Source: Lethocerus indicus
Lineage: Eukaryota; Arthropoda; Insecta; Hemiptera; Belostomatidae
Length of the DNA stretch: 64,000 nucleotides
Direction: 5' to 3'
Assembly: GCA_019843655.1 (NCBI GenBank)
Contig: JACDQD010000010.1
Coordinates: forward strand, 1,843,637 to 1,907,636
Shown here: positions 13,732 through 26,946 of the stretch, piece by piece
Numbering within the stretch: the first letter of the stretch is position 1
Layout: every line of letters begins with the position of its first letter
Notes under the pieces: generated by a model
Databases searched by the model: none
The model's input: only the letters and a program-made list of their open reading frames with translations
What the model was told of the DNA's origin: nothing
Program-made: the position numbers and the translations under genes

Positions 13732-16700
13732 TGCATCGAGACGGTACATGATTAAGTTGGATTTTCTAACGAATTCATCAGTAATAGTAATAAAGTTATG
13801 CATCACCGCATGTCGCTGTTGATGTGTCGTGCTGACGTGCGTATGGCACGTAGCGGTTTTGTTCCTAAAACCTTTGTCCTTAAATTATTTCTTTAACGTG
13901 GGCTCATTCTCGCTGGCGACACTGAAGCGTCCTGTCGGCACTGTTGAGTGGTGCCCACAAGCCTAAATCGATACAGGATCCGATACAGGATCAAATCAAT
14001 AGACCGAGACAGAAGAATTCCAAGCCCTGCCTAACCCGCAAGCGGGAATGGTAAAGTGGTACGATGTTTATTCACGGTCAACAAAGAAGAAAAAATATAC
14101 TTATCGCCTTATGCCATCCACCCGATGGCATCAATTCACCTACTGGCAATGCGACGAGATAACTAGCAATAGTGCATTTCAAATACCCCATAACCCTCCA
14201 TAGAATTGTGATCAAAAGCTAGGTGTGGGCAATTCTGAGGCCGTAATATTATCGGCCTAGGCTCGTTCAAGGGCGAGATCCCGATATATCCAGCATGTAT
14301 CCTGAATAGGGGAGGGGGGCTTAACTCCAAATTTATGTATGTAATGTCTGCGGTAGTGTGAGTGTGTCCCCGCGAGAAGTACTAAAGTGTGGCGGTTGGT
14401 AGAGCCAAGGTAAATACGGCGCCCCCGCTGCGCCAACGCCCGGCTACGGGCTAATTGTTATAGGTTTATACAACCCCTCAACCCCTTCGCCCCCACAACG
14501 TTTCCGCCACCCCAAGGCCCATACATCTTGGCTTTAAGGCGAAGTTTCCTCTGCCCCCCCCCCTTCGCTTTCCAGGGCCTCACTTCCACGCCGACGTAGC
14601 CCCCCCAGTGTAAATTCAGTAATTACTGTTTAGTTAGGAGAGACGGGCAAGAAGCGGGGGGGGGTGGGGGTAAAGCGCGTGTCCCCTTCGTGTAAACACG
14701 CCACCCCCGACCGCCCCACTGTCGCTGTTGACCCATTCTTCTCTGGTTGTCCCCCCCCCCCCGGACTACCCCCCCTCGGTATAATGCACGCAGACAGCGC
14801 CCCCTCTCGGCTCTCTCACTAAGCTTTACGACTTGTCCTATAAATTAGGGGCACACGGCGGCAGTCGCCTTGACACGCTATTTGTTTGTACCGCCCAACC
14901 CCCCTCACCCGCCCACCAACTACCCCAAGAAATTGTTGAATTAGTCTAAACCAGTTTTCATCGTACGATCTTGTCCCCCTTAGTCGCGTATTCCTATAGA
15001 AATTTAAATACGAACCGGGAATTACGGCCACAATTACGGTAACTACAGTGCGAACACGAAAAATGAATCTTCTGGTATTTTCTTCCAAGAACGCAGGGAA
15101 AAGCTCATCGAAGTATTACACTTTAGGCAACTGAAAAAATGTTTGAACACATATTTTTCCCCTTTTATACGACCCGGTTTATCCGGGCTGAATTCATGTC
15201 GGGCCCTGGGAGAAATATTTTTAATATTCGAAGTAATTGTATAAATATCTAAAATAATAATAAGACCAGTCTTGTTCAAGATAGCATCGACAGTGTACGC
15301 GTAAGGAATATAGAAAAAGCCCTCGTGTAATCGAACAGGAACTGTACAGTCTAAACGCCTTACAGTTTCAAGGTTGAAAAAAAAAATAGGAAAACGACTG
15401 TTAGACAAAATGTTTTTAACCGACATTAACTCGGGCTCAATCTTAGATATACACGTGAGGCCGGCAATTTACGAACTGCATAATTTATCAGCCGGCGCCC
15501 TGTAATGTGACTTCGGTCGTCCGACATTTGAAGACCAAAGTGAATACTTTCAGCGCCGCGTTCAGAATTCACCCGACCCATGACCTTTTTATATTAAAGC
15601 GGTTATCTATATCAACGTACGAATTTGCCCTTTAGAGTCTCGAGTCCCCGGGTTCCTGGCTTAATGACCGACCCGTACCGGTAAACTCTAACCAAACTTG
15701 GAAAAAAGCTTTCTTCAGACAAAGTTTCCGCTTCGGGACTTCACTCCAGGAATCTGCAGTTTTGCAACAGACACTGTATGGAACTAATTGCAGCAATGTG
15801 CTAATCCTGAAATTTGTTGAATAGTTGAAAACTGATGTAATTTATTCCTTGGAAACCTAAAATGTTTCTCTGGATGATTAAAGACGTTATACTTTAGGAT
15901 TTAAATCGTAATAAACTAATATCCACGGCGTACACAATCGCAGATCTTACGCTTCGACCTTTAATTCTTATCCTGCCGCAAAGAAATTATGGTCACTCGC
16001 GTGATACTATAGATATATTCTATTTCGCAGATACTTGAAAAAATTTTAGTGCCCTGTGCCCTTTACTCGTCATGCTAGTAAAGGTACTAAAGGTCAAACC
16101 AGCGAGGGGATACAGAAGATCTCAAAAACCACTGTGTTTGTACTACCGACTTAGAGTGTTTAGTTTTAGGGCTCGGAGCATTTTTATGATAATTTTCAGT
16201 CCCTGCCAACAGGAGTAGTTAGCCGGGAGAAGTGAGATTGTTAAGGGGGTATTACCCTCGGGGGAAGATTTATTCAAAAACGTCCGCCGTCCTTTGTTGG
16301 GGAGACCGCGGCGGCTGTTCGGTGGGCGTCGAAGCCGGCGGACAGTGACAGACGATTTTCACAAATTCCCCAGCCGCGTTAACTAACTACTTTTCTTATT
16401 AAGCCTCTTTCACAGCGCCGTATACTTTTAGGTTTTTTTTTCGGACGAGAGACACCCCTTTATTTAACAAAAGTGTTGAGCTTGAACGCCTTTTCGCCGG
16501 CACCGCCACCGCCTCCTTAATAGCCGACTATATCTCCTCTCCCTCTCCCTCACTCTCTCTCACTCTCTCTCGAGGCAAGTAATAAGATATACAGCGTTTG
16601 ACGGATGGCCGCAATTTAAGTATGTAACTATTTCTGTCCGCGTGCTCGTGTGTATGTGAGCTGCGCCAAGTCAGCCCATTTAATGAGCGCCCCTCTCCCC

Positions 16701-17340
16701 ACCCCGCTATTCCACTCCATAACCGTACTTTATCATCAAAAAGTATAGGGCTAAGATATGGGTTTTAAGCATTGGCAGACAGCTAAATTAGATGTTATTG
16801 CCGTTCACATACAGTACCCGTTTTCTTGGGCGCATCGTCACTTCGCTACGTTCTTCACTACACTCTCCAATATTTTTTCGAAGCGTAAACTTTGTATTCG
16901 AATGATGAAATATGACGCTAAAAATTAATTTGCGAATGAAGATTGAATTTATACGTCCAGGCATTAAAAAATTATTCTCACTGCAACAATGTTCACTAAA
17001 ACAAAATGCGCTCCTAATCAACAACAGTCAAACCAACAGTCAAGGAGAAAATCCTTTCATTTTTAAATATTTGGTTTTGTGATGCGTCAGAGTTATAGAT
17101 CTATGATTTAGATAGGAACAATTGCAGTAAGTCTGGAAAAAATTTACGAACTTTTGCTATAACGTTGTTGAGCCTTTTGTGAGTCCTCCAATTCGGGGAA
17201 AGCTCACTTATGTCCCGTCTCTTTTCAATTTCTAGACACGGAGCCGTCTCGTATGCAGCTATGACATATACGAAGGTTTGAATCACAACCGAAGCAATAG
17301 ACCGAAAATCGATATAGGTAGGCGGGCTTGGAATGGGAAA

Positions 17341-17470
17341 GAGAGAGAGAGAGAGAGAGCTAAACAGGAGAGGTGGAGGAGGAGGAGGAGGAGGAGGAGG
17401 AGGAGGAGGAGGAGGAGGAGGAGGAGGAGGAGGAGGAGGAGGAGGAGGAGGAGGAGGAGGAGGAGGAGGA
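17341..17470. repeat. (GA)9 then (AGG)32 array
   Basis: GA array 17341-17359, a short spacer, then an almost pure 96-bp AGG trinucleotide array (17375-17470). All three plus frames encode homopolymers (Arg/Glu/Gly) and the minus frames Pro/Leu/Ser, so the frames of 69-127 codons across it are repeat artefacts. It is homopurine, so triplex-capable and likely length-variable. Confidence 0.97.
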
Positions 17471-17608
17471 AGTGGAAGCTCCAAAATTGCATGAAGTCAG
17501 AAGCGGGCCCACTGTCAAGTATCCGGGGCCCAACAATATTAACTTGTAATTTGATTTAACCGTGACACGTCTAGCGGAGACTCACCGGAGAGGAAAGCTC
17601 CGCCTATC

Positions 17609-17682
17609 TCTCTCTCTCTCTCCTCGCTCCTCACACCCTCCCTCTCCCTCCATCCCTCCCTCCTCTCTCTCTCTCTCTCTCC
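17609..17682. repeat. CT-rich microsatellite block
   Basis: Two CT arrays (17609-17622 and 17663-17682) flank CCCTC/CCATC pyrimidine sequence. It has the opposite strand polarity to the AGG array 140 bp upstream. Confidence 0.9.
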
Positions 17683-18363
17683 TTGTTGATATTACCTATC
17701 AGAACTACTTCGTCAACCGGCAATACCAACATGACACGACCCGGTCTTCGAACTGAACACACTTCTAATCCCGAGTTGTAAAAAGATAAAGAGCGCTTTG
17801 TGAACAACGCCGTGTATTTTCTCAACGCCAAATATCAGTTAGGAACATTTTTAAAACACCTTAATACCGAACAAAGGTACTAGAATACGGTTCCTTTCCC
17901 AACCCTCTTCAGGGGTAATAGATTAATGGATTAAGGATTATGGTCTCTTCAGCCGAGGTTAACGAGGTTTCGCGGGAACCATAAGTTCTACAGATAGAAA
18001 ATAAACCCGTGCATACTAACTTTACCTCTTTTCCCCATCCGAATAAAACTTAAAAACTGATGGTCGACCGGCTTATAGCAGGTCGGACAGATGGGCGTCC
18101 TTGTTTAATTAACCTAATGCAGTATGAAAGGCCGATTCCAATGTACAAGTTCGAGTTAAGAGGCCCCCAAGATAATATCGTCACATTTTAATTAGGATTA
18201 AATTTAATCGTTAAACTAAATCGCGGATGGGAGCGCACCCCCCCCTGTTTTTATAAACATAGGAATGAATTATTTTTTTCTCTAGATTAATCAGAGATAC
18301 GATGTTAGTTACGACGCTAGTTCGGTACAAATGCGAACAGAGATAGGAGTCAGATTTTTAATT

Positions 18364-18374
18364 GGAATCGAACC
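18364..18374 (-). other. Isolated B-box-like motif
   Basis: Minus strand GGTTCGATTCC is an exact B-box, but the surroundings do not fold as a tRNA. A third, weaker copy (GTTCGATCCC) lies at 12866-12875 on the same strand. Confidence 0.2.
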
Positions 18375-19488
18375 ATCGACCACCGTTTACAATTTATGCA
18401 TACAAAATTATTATTTTAAAAAAAAGGTTCGTTTTAAGAGCTCAAATTCTGTTGCCGATGTTAGCTTTCATTGTTACTCCGACGTTGTCTATGAATCGTA
18501 GTAGAGTTGCAAACAATTACAAGGGGTACGGTGAGGAAGGCTAGCGCCCGGGAGTCGGCGTTAAAAATATTCCAACCGAACCCGACAAAAACACGGTTTG
18601 AAATGTTTAAAAACTACAACAATCGCCCTCACGTCCTTCTTCTTTTGTGCCCCTCCACTGTTATAAAAACCTGTAGTTTATCGTCTTTTAGTTACGCGCT
18701 GGATAGAAAGGAGCGAGCGCACACACACACACCAAAAAGAGAAACTATTTGTATGTCTCTAAAAGAAAAAGACAATTTATTCAAACGAAAGATTTCCATT
18801 GTCCGTCTCCTGTGCGGAGGAAGAGAGGAGGCGCAGCTCAGGTATAGAGAGAAAGAGAGAGATAGAGCCCCCTTGTGCATCACATATTTTTATGAGACTT
18901 TCAAAACTTACAACCCCATTGTTACCGATTCAATTATCATTATTTAAAAATGTTTTTTCCCCGCTGTTGTCTACTTAAGGCGTGAGAATATAAGGCGATA
19001 AAGCGACATAAAGAGACGTGTTTGGTTGGTGGGGGGTGGGAGGAATCCTTTCATGGGCGGAAAAGTGGGATATGTAGGTATACATATATTAAATCCCGTA
19101 TACGTTCGGACTAACCGAAATAAAATAAAACTAGGAACCAGATGGAATATACTGTTCCAAACGGTTACGATAGCCACTATTATTACAGAGCGGTTAGCAC
19201 GCCTTTCGATCATCGAGTAGGTCGGAATTTGTAACAAAATTCTTTAGAGCTTAAGATACGTATTTCATAATATATATATTACTTTATTTACGGACAGTAA
19301 AATATTACTTTTCACCCGAAAAAAAATACAGAAACCGGACGCAATAATAAATCGTAATAAAATCAAATTTTCACTCGAAGGAAAATCCCCAATACGTTGA
19401 TTCCTGAAAAACCCGAGAGCCGTCATAAGAGGAAATGGCCACGTGATTTTCTTACTATGTAGTAAAGGATGGGGTAATATCAATGGGT

Positions 19489-19572
19489 GGATTTCCTGTC
19501 AGTAAATATAATTTTAAAAATTGTAGTCGTGACTTCAAATAAAAACAAAAAAAAACAGGAAAATCCTGTCAG
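19489..19572. repeat. Small inverted repeat with direct repeats
   Basis: GGATTTCCTGT (19489-19499) is complementary, with one bulge, to ACAGGAAAATCC (19555-19566). CCTGTCAG appears at 19495-19502 and again, 70 bp on, at 19565-19572. It could be a tiny MITE-like remnant. Confidence 0.4.
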
Positions 19573-22500
19573 CCTGAAAATAATTTAATACTCAGAAAAT
19601 AATCTAGTTGGGGGCTAATGGGGCGTTTAGGTGGTACAGTGTACACGTGTAATTATACCGCGGTTCCGACATTCATACGAGCAGTATCTTCAGCCCCCTC
19701 CCTAAACCGAGCTGGAGTTAGGCCATGCATGATGGGGGGAGGGGGAGGGGGGAGTGGTGCAATATATGACTGTATGCTGGTATTTAGTGGGCCACATAAC
19801 TGCCCCTGTGAATATGTCCGACCCCCGACCTCCACCCCTTCCACCCTGCAAACCACCCGGAGGATGCACGGCAAACAAGGAGCAGGCCGGCCGCCCTCAC
19901 CAATACAGGCGCATATTAATCTAGTAATATTAATAGCCACCCCCCACCACCACCAACCCCTAACACACCCCTACTAAGCGCTACCTATAATACTCTGTAT
20001 TCCGAACCTCTCGCCCCCCCCAACCACCCCCCCCCAAACTGGATTTATATTATACGGAGAAACCAGACAGGACAAATATGCTAGGATTCTGTTTGCGTGA
20101 ATGGGGTGAAGCGGGGGGCTATCACTCACATAACCGGACAACACGAATTAGAACGCAGTCAAATATACGTGGCGGCCAAAGCTTCACTCCAGTGTACCCC
20201 AGGTGTTCGAATCTAACAATTAAACGGATATTATAGCGAAAAATATTTTTGTACAATTTAAGATAGGTATACAGCCAACAAGAGACTATAACCAATGTTG
20301 AAGATACTTTAGTAAAAAATACTACACTTCTTTTACTGTTATAGACAGCGAATTTAAATTCCCACATTAGCGCAGGTGTTCGTACATAAAAGCCTATTCT
20401 TCCTAAGTATAGGAGCAGAAAATGCCTGATTATTACAACAAAATATAATTTTTTCAACCGCTCTCTTAAATATCCTTCAACCTGTCGTCGATATCACGCC
20501 CCTAGCCTAACCTAACCGGACGTGGGTTAGCGGACGATCGAGAGAATAAATAAAAATGACGGGGCATAAAGGGCGTAGCGGGAAGCGAAGTTGGACAGCA
20601 TAGGACAAACAGAGGGGAGCTGTAGTCATGCCGAGGGGACACGACTTCGCCCACATCTAAAGCGGTCACCACTTTCTATTTAAATTTCAAAATTTCCCAT
20701 CCCCAGATATATACTTCACATCAAATACGACCCGAGTCCCGCAGCGTTCTCCCACTTAGCGGCCAAAAACTGAAGTATCGAGTTAAAAAAAATGCGCAAA
20801 CAATCCAATATAGTATATAAAAATTGTTCTATGTAAGATTTTTTTCTATTCCGGTAACTATATTGCCCCGCATTTATAGCCCTATGTACTAATATCTAGA
20901 CTAAAACTATACCAAACCGAATGTTTTCAGAACATTTCTGAATTTCGAACCTTAGGTGCTAAATTTCAAGCGTAATGGATTAATAACTTCGTTCTATTTT
21001 TTTAAAATTAATTACTGCATATAATTGGACAATAATTTAAACGACTGTTACAACGAAATTCAACCTACAAAATCCCGAATTAAGACATTCCGATAGAAAT
21101 CAACCATGAATATTTAATAAGGCCCGAAAATGCAACAGGGGTATAAGTCAAATTTCTTTCCTAATTTTTTTCTTTCTTTTATTATCGTCACTAGTCGTGA
21201 AGCAGCGAAATGAAACAATAAAAAATATTCGTTACAAGAATTCGGGGCCGGGCCGAATGAGGTGGGGGCCGGGGGCGGGGGGCATGAATAAGTCACCGGC
21301 GGGCGAACTGGGAGCAAACGTCCGATAAAGAAAATGAAAGGCATAAAAAAAAGCGGAATGAAAGAAAGAAAAGAAAAAATAGAGGGGGCAGAGGCGATGC
21401 AAAGCAACAATTTGGTGACACGCGAAACCGAACGGCCGTTGAAAAGAAAGTCACGTGACACGGCCGGCGGCCAGCAACAAGTTGAGCGACAAAAGGGCCA
21501 CACTAGGGAACAGTGTAGTGGATTAAGCATGGGTCCTCGACCACCTCGGAATTATTTTTAATGACGTTGGCGACACTGCGGGCAAAATGTATATGTATAT
21601 CTAAATCACGTTCCTTTCTTTCAAAATTCTTCCCATTTGTAATTATATTCAAAAATTGTTGGTTAAGAATCCTTTTCTTCACTCGGTTTTCGTACGCCGG
21701 GACGGCGACTCCAAATCAGTTCAAAATATTTCAATCATTCGTGCACCACAGGCTGACTTGCATGCAGGTAAGATGAGAGTATGTTACTTTCGGATGAATA
21801 TGAACTCTTCAATACGATTGTTTTTACGCCCTCTTCTGGCTTGAGTATCGGGAAGGTGGTAAATTGTTAGAGCGCACCACCGCGGGGGTTGGAGGAACCC
21901 CCTCTATTGAGTGGAACGCCCTCTGTCCGGGCTTGTTTCTTCGTGAAAAGTTTTATTGTATAATTCAAAACTTCATTTTGGTTGAACAGAACAGAACCCC
22001 CAATACTGAATTTTACATAACCATAATTAACTTTACGATTTGAAACTTTTATTTGATCTCCCTTTTGGCCGGGAGAGCGCTCCCTTCATAGCCCGCCCCC
22101 CCACTCTCACCCTCTCGCCCAATCTTGGGGCTCAAATATAATAGTGGGGGCCGTCGGAGGGGGGAGGTCGGGCCGGAAAATTCAACTTAAAGGATAACTT
22201 TAAATTATTAAAAGTTTTGGGATTTATTTTGAGGAAACCTCCCCCCTCCAACCCCACGGGTAAAGGTCCCTCGGCGGCTCGTTTCCTAGCATTTTCAATG
22301 GCCTTTTCCTTCTCTCGGTTTTTATTCAATTCTGGAATTCGAGTCCGGTGGATGAACACTTGTTTACCCATTAAATTTGGAAGTTTCGGTACATGCGGCG
22401 GTTTTATAGTAATTTGTAATAAACGCGAGAAATATATAATTACCGACGTTTGTCTATACTAACAAATTACGGTACTTACGGGCTAAATAGTATTTAACAA

Positions 22501-22775
22501 GACACAATTGATAACTTGGCGATCATTTTTAATTTTAAATTTAATATTATCAATGAGCCAAAAATTAGGCTCAAAAATTAGGAAATAGGGCTCAGTACAT
22601 TAACCTGAACTAATTGTTAATGTGAACTGTTATACACTGTCTATCGCTTTAAACTCGAATAAATGTCCACAATTTAACAAGTATTAACACTTCAATATTT
22701 CAACGTCGTTACAGGAATTTATCACCGGTGTTAAATTCGGTCCAAAAGTAATATTAGATAAGGAAGGGGCCTAGA

Positions 22776-22799
22776 GGGGTTGGGGGATGGGGGGTGGGG
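22776..22799 (+). other. G-quadruplex motif
   Basis: Four G-runs (4,5,6,4) with loops TT, AT and T: compact, expected to be very stable. Confidence 0.7.
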
Positions 22800-23699
22800 T
22801 TATGTAACTGATAAAATTAAAAAAAAAACTGCGATAGCGCGGCAGTGACGGCGGGGGGCAGGGGGAGAGGAACACAAATGTAACCTATAATGGCTCCTCG
22901 GCGGGCAAAAGTTAATGCAACTTTAAGTCGGTTCTCGGGGTTTTTTAATTTCATTCGGTAATATAAAGTTATTACCCGTTTGGCGGGGGGTGGTGAGTGG
23001 GGGTTGGCGAGTCCGGCGGCCACCCTTGGGCCCCCGCAGTACTTTTAAAACATCGTAAAGGGTATCTCTCTCATTCTCTCTCGCCCCGACCCCCGCCACT
23101 CACCGTCTCACTCTCAAACTCCCAGACTGGTAGTATATTTCTTCGCTCAGTTAAATAACACGGGGGAGGGTAGGGGAGGTAGCTAGGGGTTGTAAGGAAC
23201 CGGTGGTGGTGGTGGTGGGAGGGGGGGCAGTTGATTAAAAAATATTTTATGCAGAGACGAATCGCCGTTTCTAGAACACGGTCGGTAGAGGGGGGGTAGG
23301 CATAATTACCTGGAGGAGGGCCCCCCCACACCGAGAAATTCTAGAGCATTTATTCGGTCGGTCATTAGTAGAATATAGAATTCGTTGTTTTTTTATAAAC
23401 CTTCGAGGAGTGGGCGAGCTTGGACCACCCCATACTTCATTACCGGAGGCGCCCCCCCCCTCTCACTTCAAATTCCCCCGCCCATTAGGCACCCGCTCTC
23501 GCGTGTTCCGGCATCGTTTATTCCGTTTGATTACGTTTCTACTTGTCCCGGTTTTATATTTTTTTCTCTCCTCGAATCGTATCAAACCCGAATATTGGTG
23601 GGATGGAAATATAACGAAAATAAATATATCGGGCGTCAAAGAAGGGAGGAGATTGGGGGGGAGGGTCGGAGGGAGCGCGGTAGCGAAGCGGTAGAGAAT

Positions 23700-23935
23700 A
23701 TGAAATTGCCGAAGTTGGAAAAGTTTCAGTTATCCCGGGCTTTAATTTACTGCCGATATTGGACGATTAAAATCGGATTAGCCGGAAGCAATCCCGACGA
23801 TGAACGGTCCATTTATATAAGCGCGCTGAAATATATAGATAATAAACTTTCACCAAGGTCGGTCGACAGTTGGCCGCGAATTTCAAAGGATTTTCTTAAT
23901 TTTTGCTTCATCCTAATATTAAACGCGAGATAGAG
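23700..23935 (+). CDS. Open frame after a purine tract, unknown
   Basis: This is the tail of the 182-codon frame that begins at 23385. The part from the ATG at 23700 (MKLPKLEKFQLSRALIYC..., later GSNPDDERSIYISALKYID) is free of simple repeats and has mixed charge. The upstream part is pyrimidine- and purine-rich and probably open by composition. TATATAAGCGC (about 23814) lies inside. No domain, splice signal or poly(A) signal found. Confidence 0.1.
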
Positions 23936-24457
23936 CCTCCGTCAGAACTACTATGGGACACTAACTAGTCTCTCTTTGAGTAACAATTACACAAGTTACA
24001 ATCGCAAGACCACTCACATCATGATATGAAGAACGTGTTACACACACTTTAGAGCCAACGCGTTGCTTTAGGTAGGAACAGAGCTTCGAGGAAAGAAAAT
24101 AACGTCCTAGCATTAGAAGAATACCTCTTCTCGTGAAGTACCTGCGGTGTAACCGATTCGTAGGGGATGTTTCTGGACGCGGTTTTCAAGAAGGGGAGCG
24201 GTGCCGGAGGTCGGTTCCGAAATTGGGTCCGGTTGCCGTCTGAAATTAGGTGCTAACCGTGGGGTGAGTCCGGGTTGTATTTGTTCAGGGAAGGGTTTGT
24301 TGTCGATTCGGACAGCGCTCCCTCCGCTGCTCTCGCGAGACGATGCCGCCGCCGCCCCTCGTGTGTACTTACGTACCGGGACGACCGCAGTTTGGCGAAT
24401 AAACAAGATGTATATGTTTCTGCGGGCTAGTTACAACAAAAACAGTCGGGCGCTCAC

Positions 24458-24597
24458 CGGCTCCACTGCTGGGGATGAATCCTCCCCCGCCTCCACCACC
24501 CCCGCTACCGTGTCCTTGCCGAATAGCAGCTCTTCCCTAAATACCGCCAGCTGCTCTCTCCAACCGGCAGTTACGTCTGCTTTCCCTACGGCCAAAC
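24458..24597 (-). CDS. Possible minus-strand exon, about 46 codons
   Basis: A minus-strand frame open from after a TAA at 24605-24607 to a donor CCG|GTGAGCG (24451-24457), ending in a complete codon. It reads GLAVGKADVTAGWREQL... then VFREELLFGKDTVAGVV and EAGEDSSPAVEP, with realistic charge pattern and no repeats. The upstream acceptor (ACGTTAG, AG about 24598-24599) has a poor pyrimidine tract. The plus strand is also open from 24153 to 24611 as a Ser/Thr/Pro-rich frame, so strand cannot be decided. If real, it lies downstream of the 27 kb ratchet exon on the same strand. Confidence 0.14.
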
Positions 24598-25543
24598 CTA
24601 ACGTTTACTAATTGCAGAACGCGTTGAATTAACGCTGGGAGTCGTAAAGGTAATTTCACCCAAGACGGGACACCGCGCCCAATAACATCACCCTTTTACC
24701 TCACCAATAGTTCCGGCTCCACTTAGACTCGAGGAGCGCTTGCCCGAACTTCATATTCTTGAATATTTTCGCATATCCTATACACGGCGGAAGTTACCAA
24801 ATGGGTTTGGAATACCCGGGCTATATGTGAATATGTGACGTTGGCGAAAGGCATCAGTCAACCGATCGGAGTGTCCGACTTGAGGGGCGGTGGCGGAACA
24901 TAGCACCTCCGTACTCCTCCGGCCACACACAAAACCATCCCACCCTTCGGCGGAATAGGTTCAAAAAGCCGGCGGAATATGAAATATAAATGAGGAGCCG
25001 GGCCCCTCATAAATAAAACAGAAAGCGGGCAGAAGTTAGCCCGCCGATACTTTATATTACAAGTAGGTGCAAATTGCGGCGGGGGGCCCTCCACAATGGC
25101 CGGCCCCAACGTTACCCTATTGCCTTATTCTCCGCTTCCTTAAGGGCCCCCGCCAGCGGAGATTAACCACGATTCTTCTTCACCCATTGTTACCTGTCGT
25201 AAATACGGAAGGTCGATGTTCAAAATTTAGAAAATACAAACTGCGTCTTCCCTAATTATATTAGGGCCACAGTCACATTTCAAATTCCTAACCTAATTCC
25301 TCAAATAATGGACCCCGAGTCCTAACTTGCTATGTGTAGGAAGTGATATGAAACTTCCGGCCCCAAAAATTCATAAAAATTTAAGGAAGGGAAGTTCGTT
25401 TAGATTCTAAAAATTAAGATATTTTTGTATTACGTATTATAAGTATAAGACGAAAGCTGGAAGCTGTAGAGTGTTGTTGGTGCGTGCCTGGGTGTCTGTG
25501 TGCCGCGTGTGTGCGTTAGGAGGCGGCCCCTTTGATATTTAAC

Positions 25544-25757
25544 AAGGAGGGAGGGAGGGAGGGGGGGACTCTATGTGTGTGTCCCCCTCCCCCTGCCCCC
25601 AGCGGCTCTATGTGTGGTAACAGAAAAAAAAATCAAATATTTTTTCGTGGCCCTTGTCCAAACACGTTTCGGTCATCGGCTTCACTCATCATTTCTGGCG
25701 TCTCACCGCACACCTTACCGACACATTCATCTCCCTCCCTCCCTCCCTCCCTCTCCC
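25544..25757. repeat. Inverted GGGA / CCCT tetranucleotide arrays
   Basis: (GGGA)n at about 25545-25568 and (CCCT)n at 25731-25757 are complementary and face each other across ~165 bp, so they could form a long stem. Otherwise no feature between them. Confidence 0.75.
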
Positions 25758-26709
25758 AGGATGAAGATTATTATTATTACAGTTGAGAACCCGGGATTCG
25801 ACACCTACCGCGTTACCTGTCCATTGATACGAGCCGGCATCCGCCTAGCTGTTTGTGCATTCATAGTATTTCCAAAATAGTTAATGGACGACAGAACGAC
25901 ATGACAGAGTGGCGTGACTAGTGGCCCCACGCCACTAACTCGGACAAAAAATATTCGGCCCCAATCGTTTATTATAATAGTATGAAGGAAAAAAATTAAA
26001 ATTTAGAATAATACGACACACGAGAGAAAATACCAAGATTGGGGAACTGCCATTAAATCAGGTGAAACGAGCTGTCATTGTTACTGACAGAAAACAATAC
26101 TGGATTGTACATCACTCGTTTATTGGCGAAATGTTGCTGACAATGACGACGAGCCAAAACCGGTCTTGCCCGGGGAGAATTAAATGTTGTCCAATCAAAA
26201 CGACGTTTACATATCGAAAACGATGCGTGCAATTTAATGAAAATGTGTCCATATTGGGGCTGAAAATATACGAAAAATCTAAATGAAATTTACTGTTTTC
26301 AACACTCGACCGTGAAATATAAATTTATTACCTCTTATAATTCGCGCTAATGAGCTTGCCTCAAATAAATTCATTCCGAAATATTTGTCCTTCCAACATA
26401 TGCATGACAACTTCACGCGTTTTTGTTTCCTTTACCGCCTCGCATTATTGTACCATTGTATAACACTGGGATAGGGCATTTTTCAAAAAAGTCTCATTTC
26501 TGAGGAGAGCCCACTTACGGGGTGGTTGGGGGGCGGGAGGAGATTCCAAGTTGAGGAAAACTTGAGAGGGGAGGTGAGGGAAAAATCGTTGGTACGTGCT
26601 CCGAGGAAAGCTGCAATATTAAATAAAGAAGAACAGAGGGTGGGGGAGGGGACGCTTTATGATCGTGTTGCGAATGGGAAGAGAGGGAGAGTGGGTTGTT
26701 CCAAGGGGT

Positions 26710-26740
26710 TGGAGGGATGGAGGGAGGGAGGGAGGGAGGA
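26710..26740. repeat. (GGGA)n array
   Basis: About six GGGA units following GGATGGAGG in a purine-rich belt (26520-26745). Confidence 0.9.
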
Positions 26741-26946
26741 TCGAACGCCGGGGGACCGATTGAATGTCAAGCAGATAACCAGAGCCTAACAGAGTCGCCC
26801 CCCCCACCCCCATGACCCCGATTTCATGACAACACTGAACCGGTGACCTTGTTCCCCACATCGCGTCATTAAGTGATTCCGCCCCAATCGGAAAACCGCT
26901 GAGAAAAATGGAAACTGATTCGAACTTCACGAAAGTGTGCACTCAC

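Larger units (their letters stand above)
8341..17340. other. Non-coding, microsatellite-rich
   Basis: Pyrimidine belt 8775-9215, AT-rich 9340-9440 and 10640-11030, long AT-rich non-coding stretch 11580-13870, C-rich quadruplex-prone 14400-14800, AT-rich 15000-16260. A 12-bp unit CGATACAGGATC is tandemly duplicated at 13969-13992. No supported gene. Confidence 0.6.
17760..24110. other. Non-coding, alternating AT-rich and G-rich
   Basis: AT-rich 17760-19600, 20120-21130 and 22400-22760. G-rich quadruplex-prone patches at 19734-19752, 21253-21285 and 22776-22799. Short CCTAGCCTAACCTAACC at 20501-20517. Donor-like GCAG|GTAAGA at 21766 without a good acceptor. A minus-strand donor ACG|GTGAGT at 23100-23105 follows a 42-nt open stretch RRNILPVWEFESET with a weak acceptor. 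Confidence 0.55.

Noticed and set aside
17101..17559. Frames of 69-127 codons with Pro, Leu or Arg runs
   Set aside because: Produced by the AGG trinucleotide array; both strands and several frames are open equally.
20501..20517. Telomere-like CCTAACC units
   Set aside because: Only two to three imperfect units, too short for an interstitial telomere array; kept only as a weak hint of an insect-like genome.
23100..23145. 42-nt minus micro-exon RRNILPVWEFESET
   Set aside because: Good donor ACG|GTGAGT, but the acceptor AACTGAG has no adjacent pyrimidine tract; recorded only within the regional entry.
3455..24710. Shared 15-mer TTTTACCTCACCAAT at about 3459 and 24699
   Set aside because: Flanks do not align, and one or two 15-mer matches are expected by chance in 64 kb.
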